Shown one piece after another: positions 31,825 to 40,511 of a stretch of 51,734 nt of DNA. This DNA comes from Zestomicrobium sp964482405 (GTDB lineage Archaea > Thermoproteota > Thermoprotei_A > Sulfolobales > NBVN01). Position numbers and translations under genes: made by a program. How positions within the stretch are numbered: position 1 is the stretch's first letter; every line of letters starts with the position of its first letter. Where the stretch lies: positions 1 through 51,734 of the forward strand of contig CAYZXH010000005.1 of the NCBI GenBank assembly GCA_964482405.1. The letters run 5' to 3'. The notes beneath the pieces were generated by a model. That model was not told the DNA's origin and ran no database searches. It was given only the letters and a program-made list of their open reading frames with translations.

Positions 31825-31891
31825 TTGGAGCTGTGAGGTCGACGACGGGCGGACTGAAGAGATGAAGACCCATTGCAGCTCTGAGCTCCAA
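31825..31891 (+). ncRNA. Box C/D sRNA predicted to guide methylation of 16S rRNA C1402, sRNA 2
   Basis: A perfect 7-bp terminal stem TTGGAGC/GCTCCAA brackets boxes C-like GTGAGGT (31833-31839), D' CTGA (31854-31857), C' ATGAAGA (31862-31868) and D CTGA (31881-31884). The D' guide CGACGACGGGCGGA contains CGACGGGCGG, complementary over 10 nt to the universal 16S sequence CCGCCCGTCG. By the D+5 rule the fifth base upstream of D' pairs with C1402 (E. coli numbering), a nucleotide that is 2'-O-methylated in bacteria by RsmI. The D guide CCCATTGCAGCT has no target I can name. Box C is imperfect. Confidence 0.85.
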
Positions 31892-31924
31892 ACCACCGAT
31901 TTCCACAATAATAAATTCAGTGTC

Positions 31925-32167
31925 TCACGACTGCGAGGAGGAAAACTTATCCCTAACGTACGTGGTTAGTACGTACCAGGAATACAGTAACGCAGCGTTT
32001 AAACAGAGGTATAAAATAACTGTCATCACCTGAATCAGTATTGAACGACCTAATTCCTCGCTAAGGAAGACTATGAACCTTATCAAGACTATCTGTATTA
32101 GTATGAAGAAGAAACCATAGAGAACCAAGATCAACGGCGCTTTTAAATTACCTAAAAGACTCTTCAT
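31925..32167 (-). CDS. Small hypothetical membrane protein
   Basis: About 80 residues from ATG 32167 (MKSLLGNLKAPLIL), with two strong membrane segments near residues 9-33 and 43-68 and a short charged tail (RDKFSSSQS). The frame opens at TTG 32188, but ATG 32167 has GGTGG ten bases upstream. It follows the leuS stop by about 35 bases and is probably co-transcribed with it. No family recognised. Confidence 0.6.
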   Translation of the reverse strand: MKSLLGNLKAPLILVLYGFFFILIQIVLIRFIVFLSEELGRSILIQVMTVILYLCLNAALLYSWYVLTTYVRDKFSSSQS

Positions 32168-32201
32168 TCTGATCGTGCCACCAAGCAAATCCTCGGCGGC
32201 C

Positions 32202-35150
32202 TCACGAGGAACTCATAAGCATTATGCTTGGCCTGAAAGGTAGTGCGGCCCTCTTCTTACCGCCGTAGTCAGGCGCGCTTGCGTCACTCGACCTGTAGAC
32301 TTCCTTAATCTTGACTCCCGTTTCCTCCTCCACGAATTTCCTAAATCTAAGTAGTATCTCATACTCGTTCACAGAACCTACCCTAACGATAGTCTCCAGC
32401 AACTCCGGAGGCAGCGACATGATCAAGTCTATCAGTGTCTTAGCTATCCTAGGTGCTTGCCTCTGATCTGCGAACCCGCTAGTTACGAGATACCTTATCA
32501 CGTCACTCATTCTACCGCCCTCACGCAGTATCCGGATACTCTCAACTAAGTGCTTGTAGTCCGCCTCCGGTGAAACGTATACCACTGCTTCATTACCTCT
32601 CACCACCTTAGTCAAGTTCCTTAAGTCGTCAACAAATCTCTCTAAGAACAAGTAGCTCAGCTCCACAGACTCGTCAATCATTTTCCTCAGCTCATCCCTC
32701 GAAGGCAACTCCTCGGTAGCTAGTAACCCGCTCATCCCTATCTCATGCCATAATTCCTCAGTAATAAATGGGGTTACTGGGTGCATCGCCTTAAGCCACA
32801 TAATCACTAGATCCCTCAAGACTTTCGAGGGTTTCTCAACCATCTCCAGATACTTGAGGATGTCTTGATGGACGTTATAGAATATCTTTAGGCAAGCCGC
32901 CCTAACCCTCACTCCAGATAGGTCGTCGTAAGCGCCTAACACATTCCTAGCGAATCTGGAGAGAAGCCACTTCTCAGGGAGGTCCACGACCTGACTTAAG
33001 TCGCTTTCTCTAAAGATTGACGTGACTAGGTCGTGTATAGCCTTAAGTTTCGCTCTAGTAGAATCAAGTACGTCAACATCGAGATTCAGATCACTCTCAA
33101 CCTCGGCACCGGACGCTATAGCAAGCCTGACCACGTCAGGCGAGTAAGTAGAGACTAGCCAATGTAGGGGGAGTATGTTACCCTTAGACTTAGCCATCTT
33201 CTCCCCCTGCACGAGCACCCAACCATTAGCGACTATCTGCTTAGGCCACAAGCTCTCCGGAAATATAGCTACGTGATTGAATATGAAGAACGTTAAGTGA
33301 TTAGGTATTAAGTCTTTACCACTATGTCTGGAGTCGAGGGGGTACCAGTAAAGGAATTCCTTCCTTAACTCCTCTAAAATCCCCTGATCAACACCGACCT
33401 TACTCGGATCTCCGAGACCGAGCATGACGTAATCCCAGAACCCGTAAGTCAGTTTCTCAGGCGGTATCTTATACTCCCTTATTTTATGGATGACCGTGTA
33501 GAAAGCCATGTATATGGTGGAATCACTTAAAGACTCGATGATCCACCCTGGAGCCCACGGCAACTCAGTTCCCAGACCCCTACTCCTAGTACACGCTTTC
33601 TCTCTTAACCAGTTAATAGTATACACGAACTGAGTCCTCGCTTCCTCAGGCACTAACCTCATCCTAGATAAAGCCTCAAGCGTTAACTTCTTCCACTCAG
33701 GGTTCCCGTAATTAATGAACCACTGATCCTTAACTATCTTGACCACTATCTCCGTACCACACCTACAGTATACCGGCGCGTTCATTATCTCGTAGATAGC
33801 GTCTCCAAATCCTCTACTCATCAAGAAATTCTTGATCTTCTCACGTGCTTCCTTAACAGGGGTGCCGGAAATCTCCTCCCTCACGAAGCTTCTAGCCCCC
33901 TCAACCACTTCCCTCTCAACTAAGTTGACCACGTCTGAACGCATAACACCTGACTCCAGCTCCACTCTGTAAACCTCCTTAGTAGCGCTATCAAGTAGGG
34001 TGTGCTCGTCTTGCGACCTAATACCTAGCTTCTCAACGACGTCTCTGGCGGGAACATCACTATACCCCTCAACCTTAATGAGAGGTATCGGCTCCAGACC
34101 CTCCCAAGAACCACCCTTCCTACTAAGGACGTAATCACGTAAAGCTACGTAATCGTAGGGGGCGTGAGCAGGAACGCTCATCACCACGCCTGTCCCGAAT
34201 CTGGGATCAACGAAGGAGGCCTCAATAACCCGAACCACACGCCCGGTAACCGGGTTCACGACCTCCTTACCTATCAAATCCTCGCCACTTACTTCACGTA
34301 ATACCTCCACGTTCCTCTGAAAACTTAGTTTCTTAGCGGCCTCGCAGGAGAGCACCCAAGTATCGATACCCCGGCTAGTCTCGACCCTGACAACACAGTA
34401 CTTAGTGTTTGGGTTTACCCATATGTTAGTCACGCCTAAGACGGTCTCAGGTCTTAAAGTGGCTACGACGTAACCCAGCCCGTCAAGACCAATGAACTTT
34501 ATCAGGTAGATCTCCTCTATCTCAGGTTCTACATCACCCTTAGTGTCGTGCATGCCTACCGGCATGTTATGTCTGGGACACCAACCCACCGGATGGGAGC
34601 CTCTAGTCAAGTAACCCAAGTCTAGGAGTTTCTTGAACTGCCACCTAATGAACGATTTAAACTCAGGGTCTATGGTCGTGAACTCCCTCCTCCAATCAAT
34701 AGACAGTCCGTACAACTTCATCGCATTCTTAGATATTTCGTGGAAGAACCTAGCCACGGACACGGGATCCTTAAGCTTAGAGAGCTCCGTGGCATCGACC
34801 TGGAATACCTCAGCTACATTACTCACGTAGTGAGAATCCCCGGTAGCTAAGCCCTCGGCGAGAGTGAGTATCGGGGTCCCGGTATAGTGAAAGCCCATAG
34901 GAAATAACACGTTATACCCTAAACCCCTCAGAAACCTAGCTAGCACGTCAGGAATTAAATACGTTCTCGCGTGTCCCACATGCGCCGGCCCGTTAGGGTA
35001 CATGAACGCCGCGGTCAAGAAGTATTTCGGCACGCCATCTCTAGGGTTCGCTTCATAAACCCTCCTCTCTTCCCACACCTTAGACCACTTACGAGCTATG
35101 TTAATAAGGTAAGACACGAACTCGTCAGGACCGCTTACGCTCGTAATCAT
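32202..35150 (-). CDS. leuS: Leucine--tRNA ligase
   Basis: A 982-residue archaeal leucyl-tRNA synthetase. The class I HIGH motif is 'GPAHVGHARTY' (HVGH, near residue 57), followed by a large editing (CP1) insertion with 'TLRPETVLGVTNIWVNP' (threonine-rich editing pocket), and the KMSKS loop reads KMAKSKGN (near residue 650). The C-terminal anticodon-binding and tail domains match archaeal rather than bacterial LeuRS. ATG start with GGTGAG adjacent. Divergent from fen1. Confidence 0.98.
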   Translation of the reverse strand: MITSVSGPDEFVSYLINIARKWSKVWEERRVYEANPRDGVPKYFLTAAFMYPNGPAHVGHARTYLIPDVLARFLRGLGYNVLFPMGFHYTGTPILTLAEGLATGDSHYVSNVAEVFQVDATELSKLKDPVSVARFFHEISKNAMKLYGLSIDWRREFTTIDPEFKSFIRWQFKKLLDLGYLTRGSHPVGWCPRHNMPVGMHDTKGDVEPEIEEIYLIKFIGLDGLGYVVATLRPETVLGVTNIWVNPNTKYCVVRVETSRGIDTWVLSCEAAKKLSFQRNVEVLREVSGEDLIGKEVVNPVTGRVVRVIEASFVDPRFGTGVVMSVPAHAPYDYVALRDYVLSRKGGSWEGLEPIPLIKVEGYSDVPARDVVEKLGIRSQDEHTLLDSATKEVYRVELESGVMRSDVVNLVEREVVEGARSFVREEISGTPVKEAREKIKNFLMSRGFGDAIYEIMNAPVYCRCGTEIVVKIVKDQWFINYGNPEWKKLTLEALSRMRLVPEEARTQFVYTINWLREKACTRSRGLGTELPWAPGWIIESLSDSTIYMAFYTVIHKIREYKIPPEKLTYGFWDYVMLGLGDPSKVGVDQGILEELRKEFLYWYPLDSRHSGKDLIPNHLTFFIFNHVAIFPESLWPKQIVANGWVLVQGEKMAKSKGNILPLHWLVSTYSPDVVRLAIASGAEVESDLNLDVDVLDSTRAKLKAIHDLVTSIFRESDLSQVVDLPEKWLLSRFARNVLGAYDDLSGVRVRAACLKIFYNVHQDILKYLEMVEKPSKVLRDLVIMWLKAMHPVTPFITEELWHEIGMSGLLATEELPSRDELRKMIDESVELSYLFLERFVDDLRNLTKVVRGNEAVVYVSPEADYKHLVESIRILREGGRMSDVIRYLVTSGFADQRQAPRIAKTLIDLIMSLPPELLETIVRVGSVNEYEILLRFRKFVEEETGVKIKEVYRSSDASAPDYGGKKRAALPFRPSIMLMSSS

Positions 35151-35253
35151 CTCACCTAATAATCTGTTATGGCCCCTAATTATAAATTGTTGTGTTTAGA
35201 TGCTGAAACCAAAAATAATAACTCTGAATAGTTATTTCAGGTGGGTCCGTACC

Positions 35254-36312
35254 GTGGGCGTTAACTTAAGAGAGTTAGTTGAGGAAACCACGGCAGTTAG
35301 AGTCATTAACGACTTGAGGGAGCTGAGGGGGAAGGTTGTGGTCATCGACGCGTACAACGCTCTCTACCAGTTCTTGGCAGCGATAAGACAGCCTGACGGA
35401 ACCCCCTTAATGGATTCTAAAGGACGCGTGACGAGTCACTTAAGCGGGCTCTTTTACAGAACGATAAACCTAGTGGAGTCCGGGCTCAAACCGGTATACG
35501 TATTCGATGGCAAACCACCAGAACTGAAAGCGAAGGAAATCGCGGAGAGACTCGCAATAAGGGAGGAGTTCGCTAAGAAGTATGAGGAAGCCATAGCCGA
35601 AGGCTTGATCGAGGAAGCACGTAAATACGCGCAAGCTACTGGGAGACTAACCTCAGAAATGGTTGAAGACTCTAAGAAGTTGCTGTCGGCTATGGGGATA
35701 CCGTACGTCAACGCACCCTCAGAAGGTGAGGCGCAGGCAGCTTACATGGCTAGGAAAGGCGATGCGTGGGCTTCGATCTCTCAAGACTACGACTCACTCT
35801 TATTCAACACTCCCAGACTCTTAAGAAACGTAACTATCAGCGGTAAGCGTAAACTACCGGGTAAGGACGTGTATGTCGAGATAAAACCGGAGCTAATAGA
35901 ATTAGACACACTCCTCAAGCAGTTAGGGATAAGCAGGGAACAACTAATAGATATAGCCATATTCCTCGGGACAGACTTCAACCCTGAGGGGGTGAAGGGC
36001 GTAGGACCTAAAACTGCTCTTAAACTAATAAAAACACACGGAAGCTTCGAAAAAGCTATTAAGGCACTCCCTAACGTCAAGATAGACTTCAACTACGAGG
36101 AAATCAAGAAGATATTCTTAAACCCGCCAGTAACGGACACGTACACCATCAAGTGGGATGAGCCAAACCCCGAGTTAATAAATAAGATTCTAGTAGAAGA
36201 ACACGACTTCTCAGAAAGCAGAGTTAGCGGCGCGGTGGAGAGGTTAAGGAAAGCATATAGGGACTTCCTCAAAACTCAGGCTAAGGGTCTTGAAGCTTGG
36301 TTTAAGAAATGA
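35254..36312 (+). CDS. fen: Flap structure-specific endonuclease FEN1
   Basis: A 352-residue FEN1 that cuts 5' flaps during Okazaki-fragment maturation and repair. Acidic active-site residues are visible: 'VVVIDAYNALYQFL' (first Asp), 'VFDGKPP' (second Asp), 'APSEGEAQAAYMA' (two Glu), 'SISQDYDSLLF' (two Asp) and 'GTDFNPEGVKGVGPKTAL' with the H3TH motif. The C terminus 'GLEAWFKK' is not an obvious PCNA-binding QxxLxxFF box. The frame opens at 35200, but GTG 35254 gives the conserved MGVNLREL start, with GGTGG nine bases upstream; family activity requires this Gly2 terminus. Confidence 0.97.
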   Translation: MGVNLRELVEETTAVRVINDLRELRGKVVVIDAYNALYQFLAAIRQPDGTPLMDSKGRVTSHLSGLFYRTINLVESGLKPVYVFDGKPPELKAKEIAERLAIREEFAKKYEEAIAEGLIEEARKYAQATGRLTSEMVEDSKKLLSAMGIPYVNAPSEGEAQAAYMARKGDAWASISQDYDSLLFNTPRLLRNVTISGKRKLPGKDVYVEIKPELIELDTLLKQLGISREQLIDIAIFLGTDFNPEGVKGVGPKTALKLIKTHGSFEKAIKALPNVKIDFNYEEIKKIFLNPPVTDTYTIKWDEPNPELINKILVEEHDFSESRVSGAVERLRKAYRDFLKTQAKGLEAWFKK

Positions 36313-36360
36313 GTGATAAGCTTAACAGCGCGCCTTCCACCCCTCAAAAGCGTGAAGTGT

Positions 36361-37041
36361 TTAAGTCCTGGCTGATTTAATGACGTAATATCCGGACCCG
36401 TGCAACGGGTACTTAACCAGCTCCGCTGACTCCACGTAAACACCTCTCCCCTTAAAGAGTTTCGAGGTAATTACGTATGTCTCAAATTCTCCACCCTCAC
36501 CAACAGGGCTTATGCTGTGTTTCTCAAGATCTCTAAGAAATTCCTCGACGTTACCCTCATTAATTACGGTTCCTAACCACCTCATGCTAAGCCCGTATGC
36601 CTGGATAGCTGTAATCATGAAACTCAGGTACCTGGTTTCTTCTAGTAAGAGGATTCTCTGATCACGACCCCATAAAGGTGTAACGTGTTCCAGCCCGAGT
36701 TCTCTAGCTATTAAATCAACTCTCTCTTTCTGATACTTAGATGCTACGGCCCCCGAGATCAAGTACCTGTATTTTAGTCGTAGATCTAGCTTCCTAAGCT
36801 GGGAGAGGACTTCCGAGACTTCAATTTCCTTAACACCGCTTGAGCGTATCACCACCTTATCAACCCCGATTAAGTCGGCATGAAGTTTGGCAAACTCTAC
36901 GTTGATCGCGTGAAACATCCAGGAACTACTGCTCGCAGGAACAACAATAATCAACAACTCCACCGACACACCGTTCCTTAATGCCTCCACGATAGCGTAG
37001 TGCGAGTCTTTACCCCCAGTATATAATGCCGCTGCCCTCAT
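36361..37041 (-). CDS. Diphthine--ammonia ligase family ATP-binding protein (Dph6-like)
   Basis: A 226-residue PP-loop ATP pyrophosphatase. 'AALYTGGKDSHYAIV' is the SGGKDS-type loop with Thr in the first position; 'SGAVASKYQKERVDLIARELGLEHVTPLWGRDQ' and 'VGEGGEFETYVI' are the family signature. Dph6 performs the last, ATP-dependent amidation of diphthamide on elongation factor 2. EF-2 is not in this window. It touches the upstream DUF4443 gene at a single base and is probably translated with it. Confidence 0.9.
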   Translation of the reverse strand: MRAAALYTGGKDSHYAIVEALRNGVSVELLIIVVPASSSSWMFHAINVEFAKLHADLIGVDKVVIRSSGVKEIEVSEVLSQLRKLDLRLKYRYLISGAVASKYQKERVDLIARELGLEHVTPLWGRDQRILLLEETRYLSFMITAIQAYGLSMRWLGTVINEGNVEEFLRDLEKHSISPVGEGGEFETYVITSKLFKGRGVYVESAELVKYPLHGSGYYVIKSART

Positions 37042-37688
37042 TACTCGCCGCCTTCAGCGCTCAAGACCTTAATGATCGCGTTAACCGTTGCGGCAAGACA
37101 CCTCTCGCCATTGCTTGAGTAACACATACCTAAAACTATCAAGTCATTATCATGTATTTGAAAATCTCTTAATTGATGAGAGAGCTCCTCATTTCTTAAC
37201 TCCTCCAAACCCCCCACGACGGGGAGGCGGAAAACCCCTCCAGAGTACGTTAGTATTAAGGCGCCGTCAGCACCCTCCTTAACTATCATGTCCCTAAGAA
37301 TTATCACGCCACCAACCCAATCCATGATGAAGCGGCCGTTCCTCAGGATAAGTCCTGAGATAGAGCAATTCAAGCACACACTCTCAACTCTTAAGGACGG
37401 GATTATCCTTATGACTTCCTTAAGACTACTGATTAATCCCTTCCCAGCATCCGTTAGTTTAGTGCCGTGAGGTCTTGAAATAATGACTAAGCCTGCTTCC
37501 CTCAACCTATTAAGCAAGGTCTTAACACTAGCCTCACCTAAGCCAAGCAACCTCATTAACTCGTGCCTGCTACCGACACCGCGTGTGTGCAGGGAATCAA
37601 GTGCTTTAAAGACGTGGTAGGGTGAGAAGCCCGGCTTAACACCGCCTCTCTCCTCAGCAACTTTTAGGAGTATTCTCGCGTCCTTCAT
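37041..37688 (-). CDS. DUF4443 domain-containing HTH protein
   Basis: About 215 residues. A winged helix-turn-helix is visible near residues 20-70 ('FSPYHVFKALDSLHTRGVGSRHELMRLLGLGEASVKTLLNRLREAGLVIISRPHGTKLTDAG', read in parts), matching archaeal DUF4443 proteins; the rest has three cysteines at 'VESVCLNC' and near the end. I start at ATG 37688; TTG 37697 opens the frame. A GTTTATAATTT TATA element lies about 30 bases upstream. It shares its promoter region with the divergent argF and is transcribed together with the Dph6-like gene, so a regulatory role for one or both is possible but unproved. Confidence 0.75.
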   Translation of the reverse strand: MKDARILLKVAEERGGVKPGFSPYHVFKALDSLHTRGVGSRHELMRLLGLGEASVKTLLNRLREAGLVIISRPHGTKLTDAGKGLISSLKEVIRIIPSLRVESVCLNCSISGLILRNGRFIMDWVGGVIILRDMIVKEGADGALILTYSGGVFRLPVVGGLEELRNEELSHQLRDFQIHDNDLIVLGMCYSSNGERCLAATVNAIIKVLSAEGGE

Positions 37689-37748
37689 GATCTTCAAAAA
37701 CTACCCGAATTCCGAAATTATAAACATTATAAAACCTTATTTTACCTA

Positions 37749-37758
37749 CCTTAAATAC
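37749..37758 (+). promoter_or_regulatory. TATA box of leaderless argF
   Basis: CCTTAAATAC lies with its centre about 24-26 bases before the GTG start of argF, so transcription should begin at or next to the start codon (leaderless mRNA, common for first genes in crenarchaea). Confidence 0.6.
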
Positions 37759-37776
37759 TATACCGGGTGCTAGCCC

Positions 37777-38712
37777 GTGAGATCTTTAAAAGGTAGGGAT
37801 TTCCTCTCAGTCAATGACTTGACGTCAGAAGAACTCATGTTCTTGATAGACACAGCATACAACTTGAAACAAAGATTTTACGGTGGAGAGAGAATAATAC
37901 CAGTTCTTAAAGGAAAGACCGTCATGATGATCTTCCAGAAACCGAGTACTAGAACTAGAATCAGTTTTGAGCAAGCCATAGTTCAGTTAGGTGGTCACTC
38001 AATAAGTGTTAATTGGCAGGAACTCCAGTTAGGTAGGGGCGAGACCATAGCTGACACAGCGAGAGTCTTAGATAGATACGTTGACGGCATCGTCGCAAGA
38101 GTTTACAAACACAACGATCTAGAGGAGTTAGCTAAGTACGCTAACATACCGGTCATAAACGCTTTAAGCGATAGAGAACACCCGTGCCAAGCGGTTGGGG
38201 ACATGCTAACGATATACGAGAAGAAGGGGAGGCTGAAGGGAGTTACCGTAGCTTACGTAGGTGACGGAGGTAATAACGTGGCACACTCACTACTGCTAGC
38301 GGCGAGTAAGTTGGGGGTTAACGTGAGGATAGGTACTGCGGAGGGCTACGACCCACACCACGACATACTTAGGGTTGCTGAGGAGGAGGCTTCGAGGTCT
38401 GGTTCAGTAATAGAGATAGTTAGAACACCTGAAGAAGCCGTCAGAGCGGCGGACGTGGTCTACACTGACGTGTGGATCAGCATGGGTCAGGAAGCAGAAA
38501 GAGAGAAGAGAATTAAGGATCTGAGCAAGTTCAGGGTGACGCCGGAACTCATGAAACTAGCTAAGAAAGACGCTATATTCATGCACTGTCTGCCTGCGAT
38601 GAGGGGTATGGAGGTAGTGGATGAAGTCATAGACGGTGTCTGGTCGGTGGTGTGGGATCAAGCAGAGAATAGACTTCACGCGCAAAAAGCTCTACTAGCT
38701 TTACTTATATGA
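37777..38712 (+). CDS. argF: Ornithine carbamoyltransferase
   Basis: A 311-residue enzyme that makes citrulline from ornithine and carbamoyl phosphate. The carbamoyl-phosphate loop 'KPSTRTRISFE', 'HPCQAVGD' and the ornithine loop 'FMHCLPA' are all present, as is 'DVWISMGQE'. GTG start (37777), probably leaderless. No other arginine-pathway gene is adjacent, so anabolic or catabolic direction cannot be told from context. Confidence 0.97.
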   Translation: MRSLKGRDFLSVNDLTSEELMFLIDTAYNLKQRFYGGERIIPVLKGKTVMMIFQKPSTRTRISFEQAIVQLGGHSISVNWQELQLGRGETIADTARVLDRYVDGIVARVYKHNDLEELAKYANIPVINALSDREHPCQAVGDMLTIYEKKGRLKGVTVAYVGDGGNNVAHSLLLAASKLGVNVRIGTAEGYDPHHDILRVAEEEASRSGSVIEIVRTPEEAVRAADVVYTDVWISMGQEAEREKRIKDLSKFRVTPELMKLAKKDAIFMHCLPAMRGMEVVDEVIDGVWSVVWDQAENRLHAQKALLALLI

Positions 38713-38725
38713 GAAAACGCTTAAC

Positions 38726-39391
38726 TTAACGTTTTTTAGTTCGTGACTTTCTAGATGCTTTCTTGCGTGTCTTCTTTCGTTGCTTCTTCCACTTCTTCCC
38801 AGCCTTCTTCCTTACCCTCCTTTTCTTCGGGGCCTTCTTAGGCGGTGTCTTAAGTTTGCTCTGATTGCTCAGGTATTTAATTATCTCGTCTCTGGTTATG
38901 ACGGAATCCAGTCTATCACTCACTATTTTCAACGCGTATATGCCGTCATCTAAACCGCCCTTAAACACGGAATCAAAAGCTACGAATCCCTCACCAAGCT
39001 CTATCTTCTCCGCCTTTAATTCAAGACCTGAGAACCCAGACGCTGAATCCTCGCCGGCAACACTGTTATCCGTTACTTCCCTAACTATTAGGATCTCCCT
39101 AACAAACGCCGGCATTTTCAGTAGCTGAATGCTGGGGAATTCTTTCTTTAAAATAATGAATAAGGACATGCCGTCCCCGCTGATTAACGCTGCGTCAGAA
39201 CCCCTACACGCTCTCTTTAAATCCCCATACCTAACTAAGGTGCTAGGCCTTGTCGCGAGGACTTCCTCGAAGCTAGTCTTAGGTAGCCCTATCTCCTCTT
39301 CCTTAGCGATCCTATATAGAGTTATCGCTAACTTATCGCTTACACGTATTTCCTGCCTCGATAAACACTTAAGAGAAGCGTAAGGGGACAT
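38726..39391 (-). CDS. Hypothetical protein with a histone-H1-like basic tail
   Basis: A 221-residue protein I do not recognise. The first 177 residues are of mixed composition with no clear motif. The last 44 residues (178-221) contain 27 Lys or Arg and no acidic residue, with repeated KK, RKK and PKK patterns like the tail of histone H1 or bacterial HU extensions. This points to nucleic-acid binding. The basic tail is encoded by codons of ordinary composition, so it is not obviously low-complexity DNA. It starts at ATG 39391, 38 bases after the stop of the upstream adenosine-kinase gene, and may belong to the same transcript. Confidence 0.55.
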   Translation of the reverse strand: MSPYASLKCLSRQEIRVSDKLAITLYRIAKEEEIGLPKTSFEEVLATRPSTLVRYGDLKRACRGSDAALISGDGMSLFIILKKEFPSIQLLKMPAFVREILIVREVTDNSVAGEDSASGFSGLELKAEKIELGEGFVAFDSVFKGGLDDGIYALKIVSDRLDSVITRDEIIKYLSNQSKLKTPPKKAPKKRRVRKKAGKKWKKQRKKTRKKASRKSRTKKR

Positions 39392-39428
39392 GCTTAATCA
39401 ACCGAGCTTGTTAAACACCCTACATTGA

Positions 39429-39923
39429 CTACCTCTTATAACCTATTTTCCTAAGGAATTCGTGACGGTGTTTCTTGTTATCAGCGTTCTCAACCCCGAC
39501 AACCGTGAAGCCGTCGACGACCCCTATAACCCCCTTACCCTGATTCGTCTCAGCAACCAATACCTGAACAGGGTTCGCTGTAGCGGTGTATATCCTGCAC
39601 ACCTCCTGAACGTTCTTCAACGCGTTTAAGACGTTTATAGGCCATGCGTTCCTTAAGTAAACCACGAAAGTGTGTCCAGCCCCTATCTTGAGAGCAGCCT
39701 CCTCAGCTAACTTAATCAACTCCTCGTCATTCCCGTCACTCCTAACCAGCCTCTCGCCACTAGCTTCGTTAAAAGCTATACCAAACCTTATCACCGTCGA
39801 CGATGTTATTAGTGCCTCGTAAATATCCTCAACAGATTTAATGAAGTGTGTGTGGCCTATGATGACGTTAGTTCCTTGAGGTACTGGAACATCAACTACC
39901 TCTATCTTCCTTAACTCACCCAT
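39429..39923 (-). CDS. Adenosine-specific kinase family protein
   Basis: A 164-residue protein of the PF04008 type. 'NVIIGHTHFIKSVEDIYEAL', 'IRFGIAFNEASGERLVR', 'GAGHTFVVYLRNAWPINVLNAL' and 'CRIYTATANPVQVLVAETNQGKGVIGVVDG' are strongly conserved across archaea and some bacteria. A Pyrobaculum member was reported to bind adenosine nucleotides, with kinase activity suggested; the physiological role is uncertain. It is 20 bases from the THUMP gene and probably co-transcribed. Confidence 0.88.
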   Translation of the reverse strand: MGELRKIEVVDVPVPQGTNVIIGHTHFIKSVEDIYEALITSSTVIRFGIAFNEASGERLVRSDGNDEELIKLAEEAALKIGAGHTFVVYLRNAWPINVLNALKNVQEVCRIYTATANPVQVLVAETNQGKGVIGVVDGFTVVGVENADNKKHRHEFLRKIGYKR

Positions 39924-39942
39924 ATTCTCACCGAAATAAGAT

Positions 39943-40416
39943 TCAAGATATGTTTTTAAAAGTTAGGAGTTGCTTAGTGAAGCAAACGACGCCCTCCAAG
40001 GGCTCCACGCTCAAGGTATAGCCTCCTCCCGGACTCAGTCTATATCCAACAGAGTTAAGCAATTCCGCAATGCGTCCATAGCTCACGCCAGACCTCTCGC
40101 TAACACGCAAATAACTAAAACCATGTAAGATCGTGACGTTCCTTTTCAAACACTCAAACAACTCAGGAATCTCACAACAAAAAAGAACTTTCATGAATCT
40201 ACGGAGGGTAGACGGAGGAGTAGCTAGAAGTATCTTAGCCGCGACTTCCTCGATTACTGTAGTCTTCAGTAATAGGAGCCCTCCGTATGAGGTCCTGCAG
40301 ACCTTGATCTCAGGATCTAGCGGGTAGAGAGCATCACCAATCTCGAGCTCCGCGAATTCCTCCTTACCGTAAGTTACGGTGGCAACGTAGGTGGGTGGCC
40401 AACAAGGGTTTCCCAA
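39943..40416 (-). CDS. THUMP-domain protein (Tan1-like)
   Basis: A 157-residue protein. 'YVATVTYGKEEFAELEIGDALYPLDPEIKVCRTSYGGLLLLKT' followed by 'AAKILLATPPSTLRRFMKV' fits the archaeal THUMP domain found in Tan1-like proteins, which bind tRNA and assist acetylation of cytidine 12. The C-terminal half is less typical. It has a TTG start with GGGGGA nine bases upstream. Downstream gene: adenosine-specific kinase. Confidence 0.7.
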   Translation of the reverse strand: MGNPCWPPTYVATVTYGKEEFAELEIGDALYPLDPEIKVCRTSYGGLLLLKTTVIEEVAAKILLATPPSTLRRFMKVLFCCEIPELFECLKRNVTILHGFSYLRVSERSGVSYGRIAELLNSVGYRLSPGGGYTLSVEPLEGVVCFTKQLLTFKNIS

Positions 40417-40511
40417 GCGTTCCCCCGCTAACGAAATCCCTAAACACCTACGAAGGAGTATTTACCTTGACGTTACTGAGGAATGTTTTACCTAAACGAG
40501 GTGTTTAAGGC

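Noticed and set aside
31711..31908. A 65-residue minus-strand reading frame in the 500-base gap
   Set aside because: It lies exactly antisense to the two C/D sRNAs, has no ribosome binding site or family resemblance, and its existence is explained by chance.
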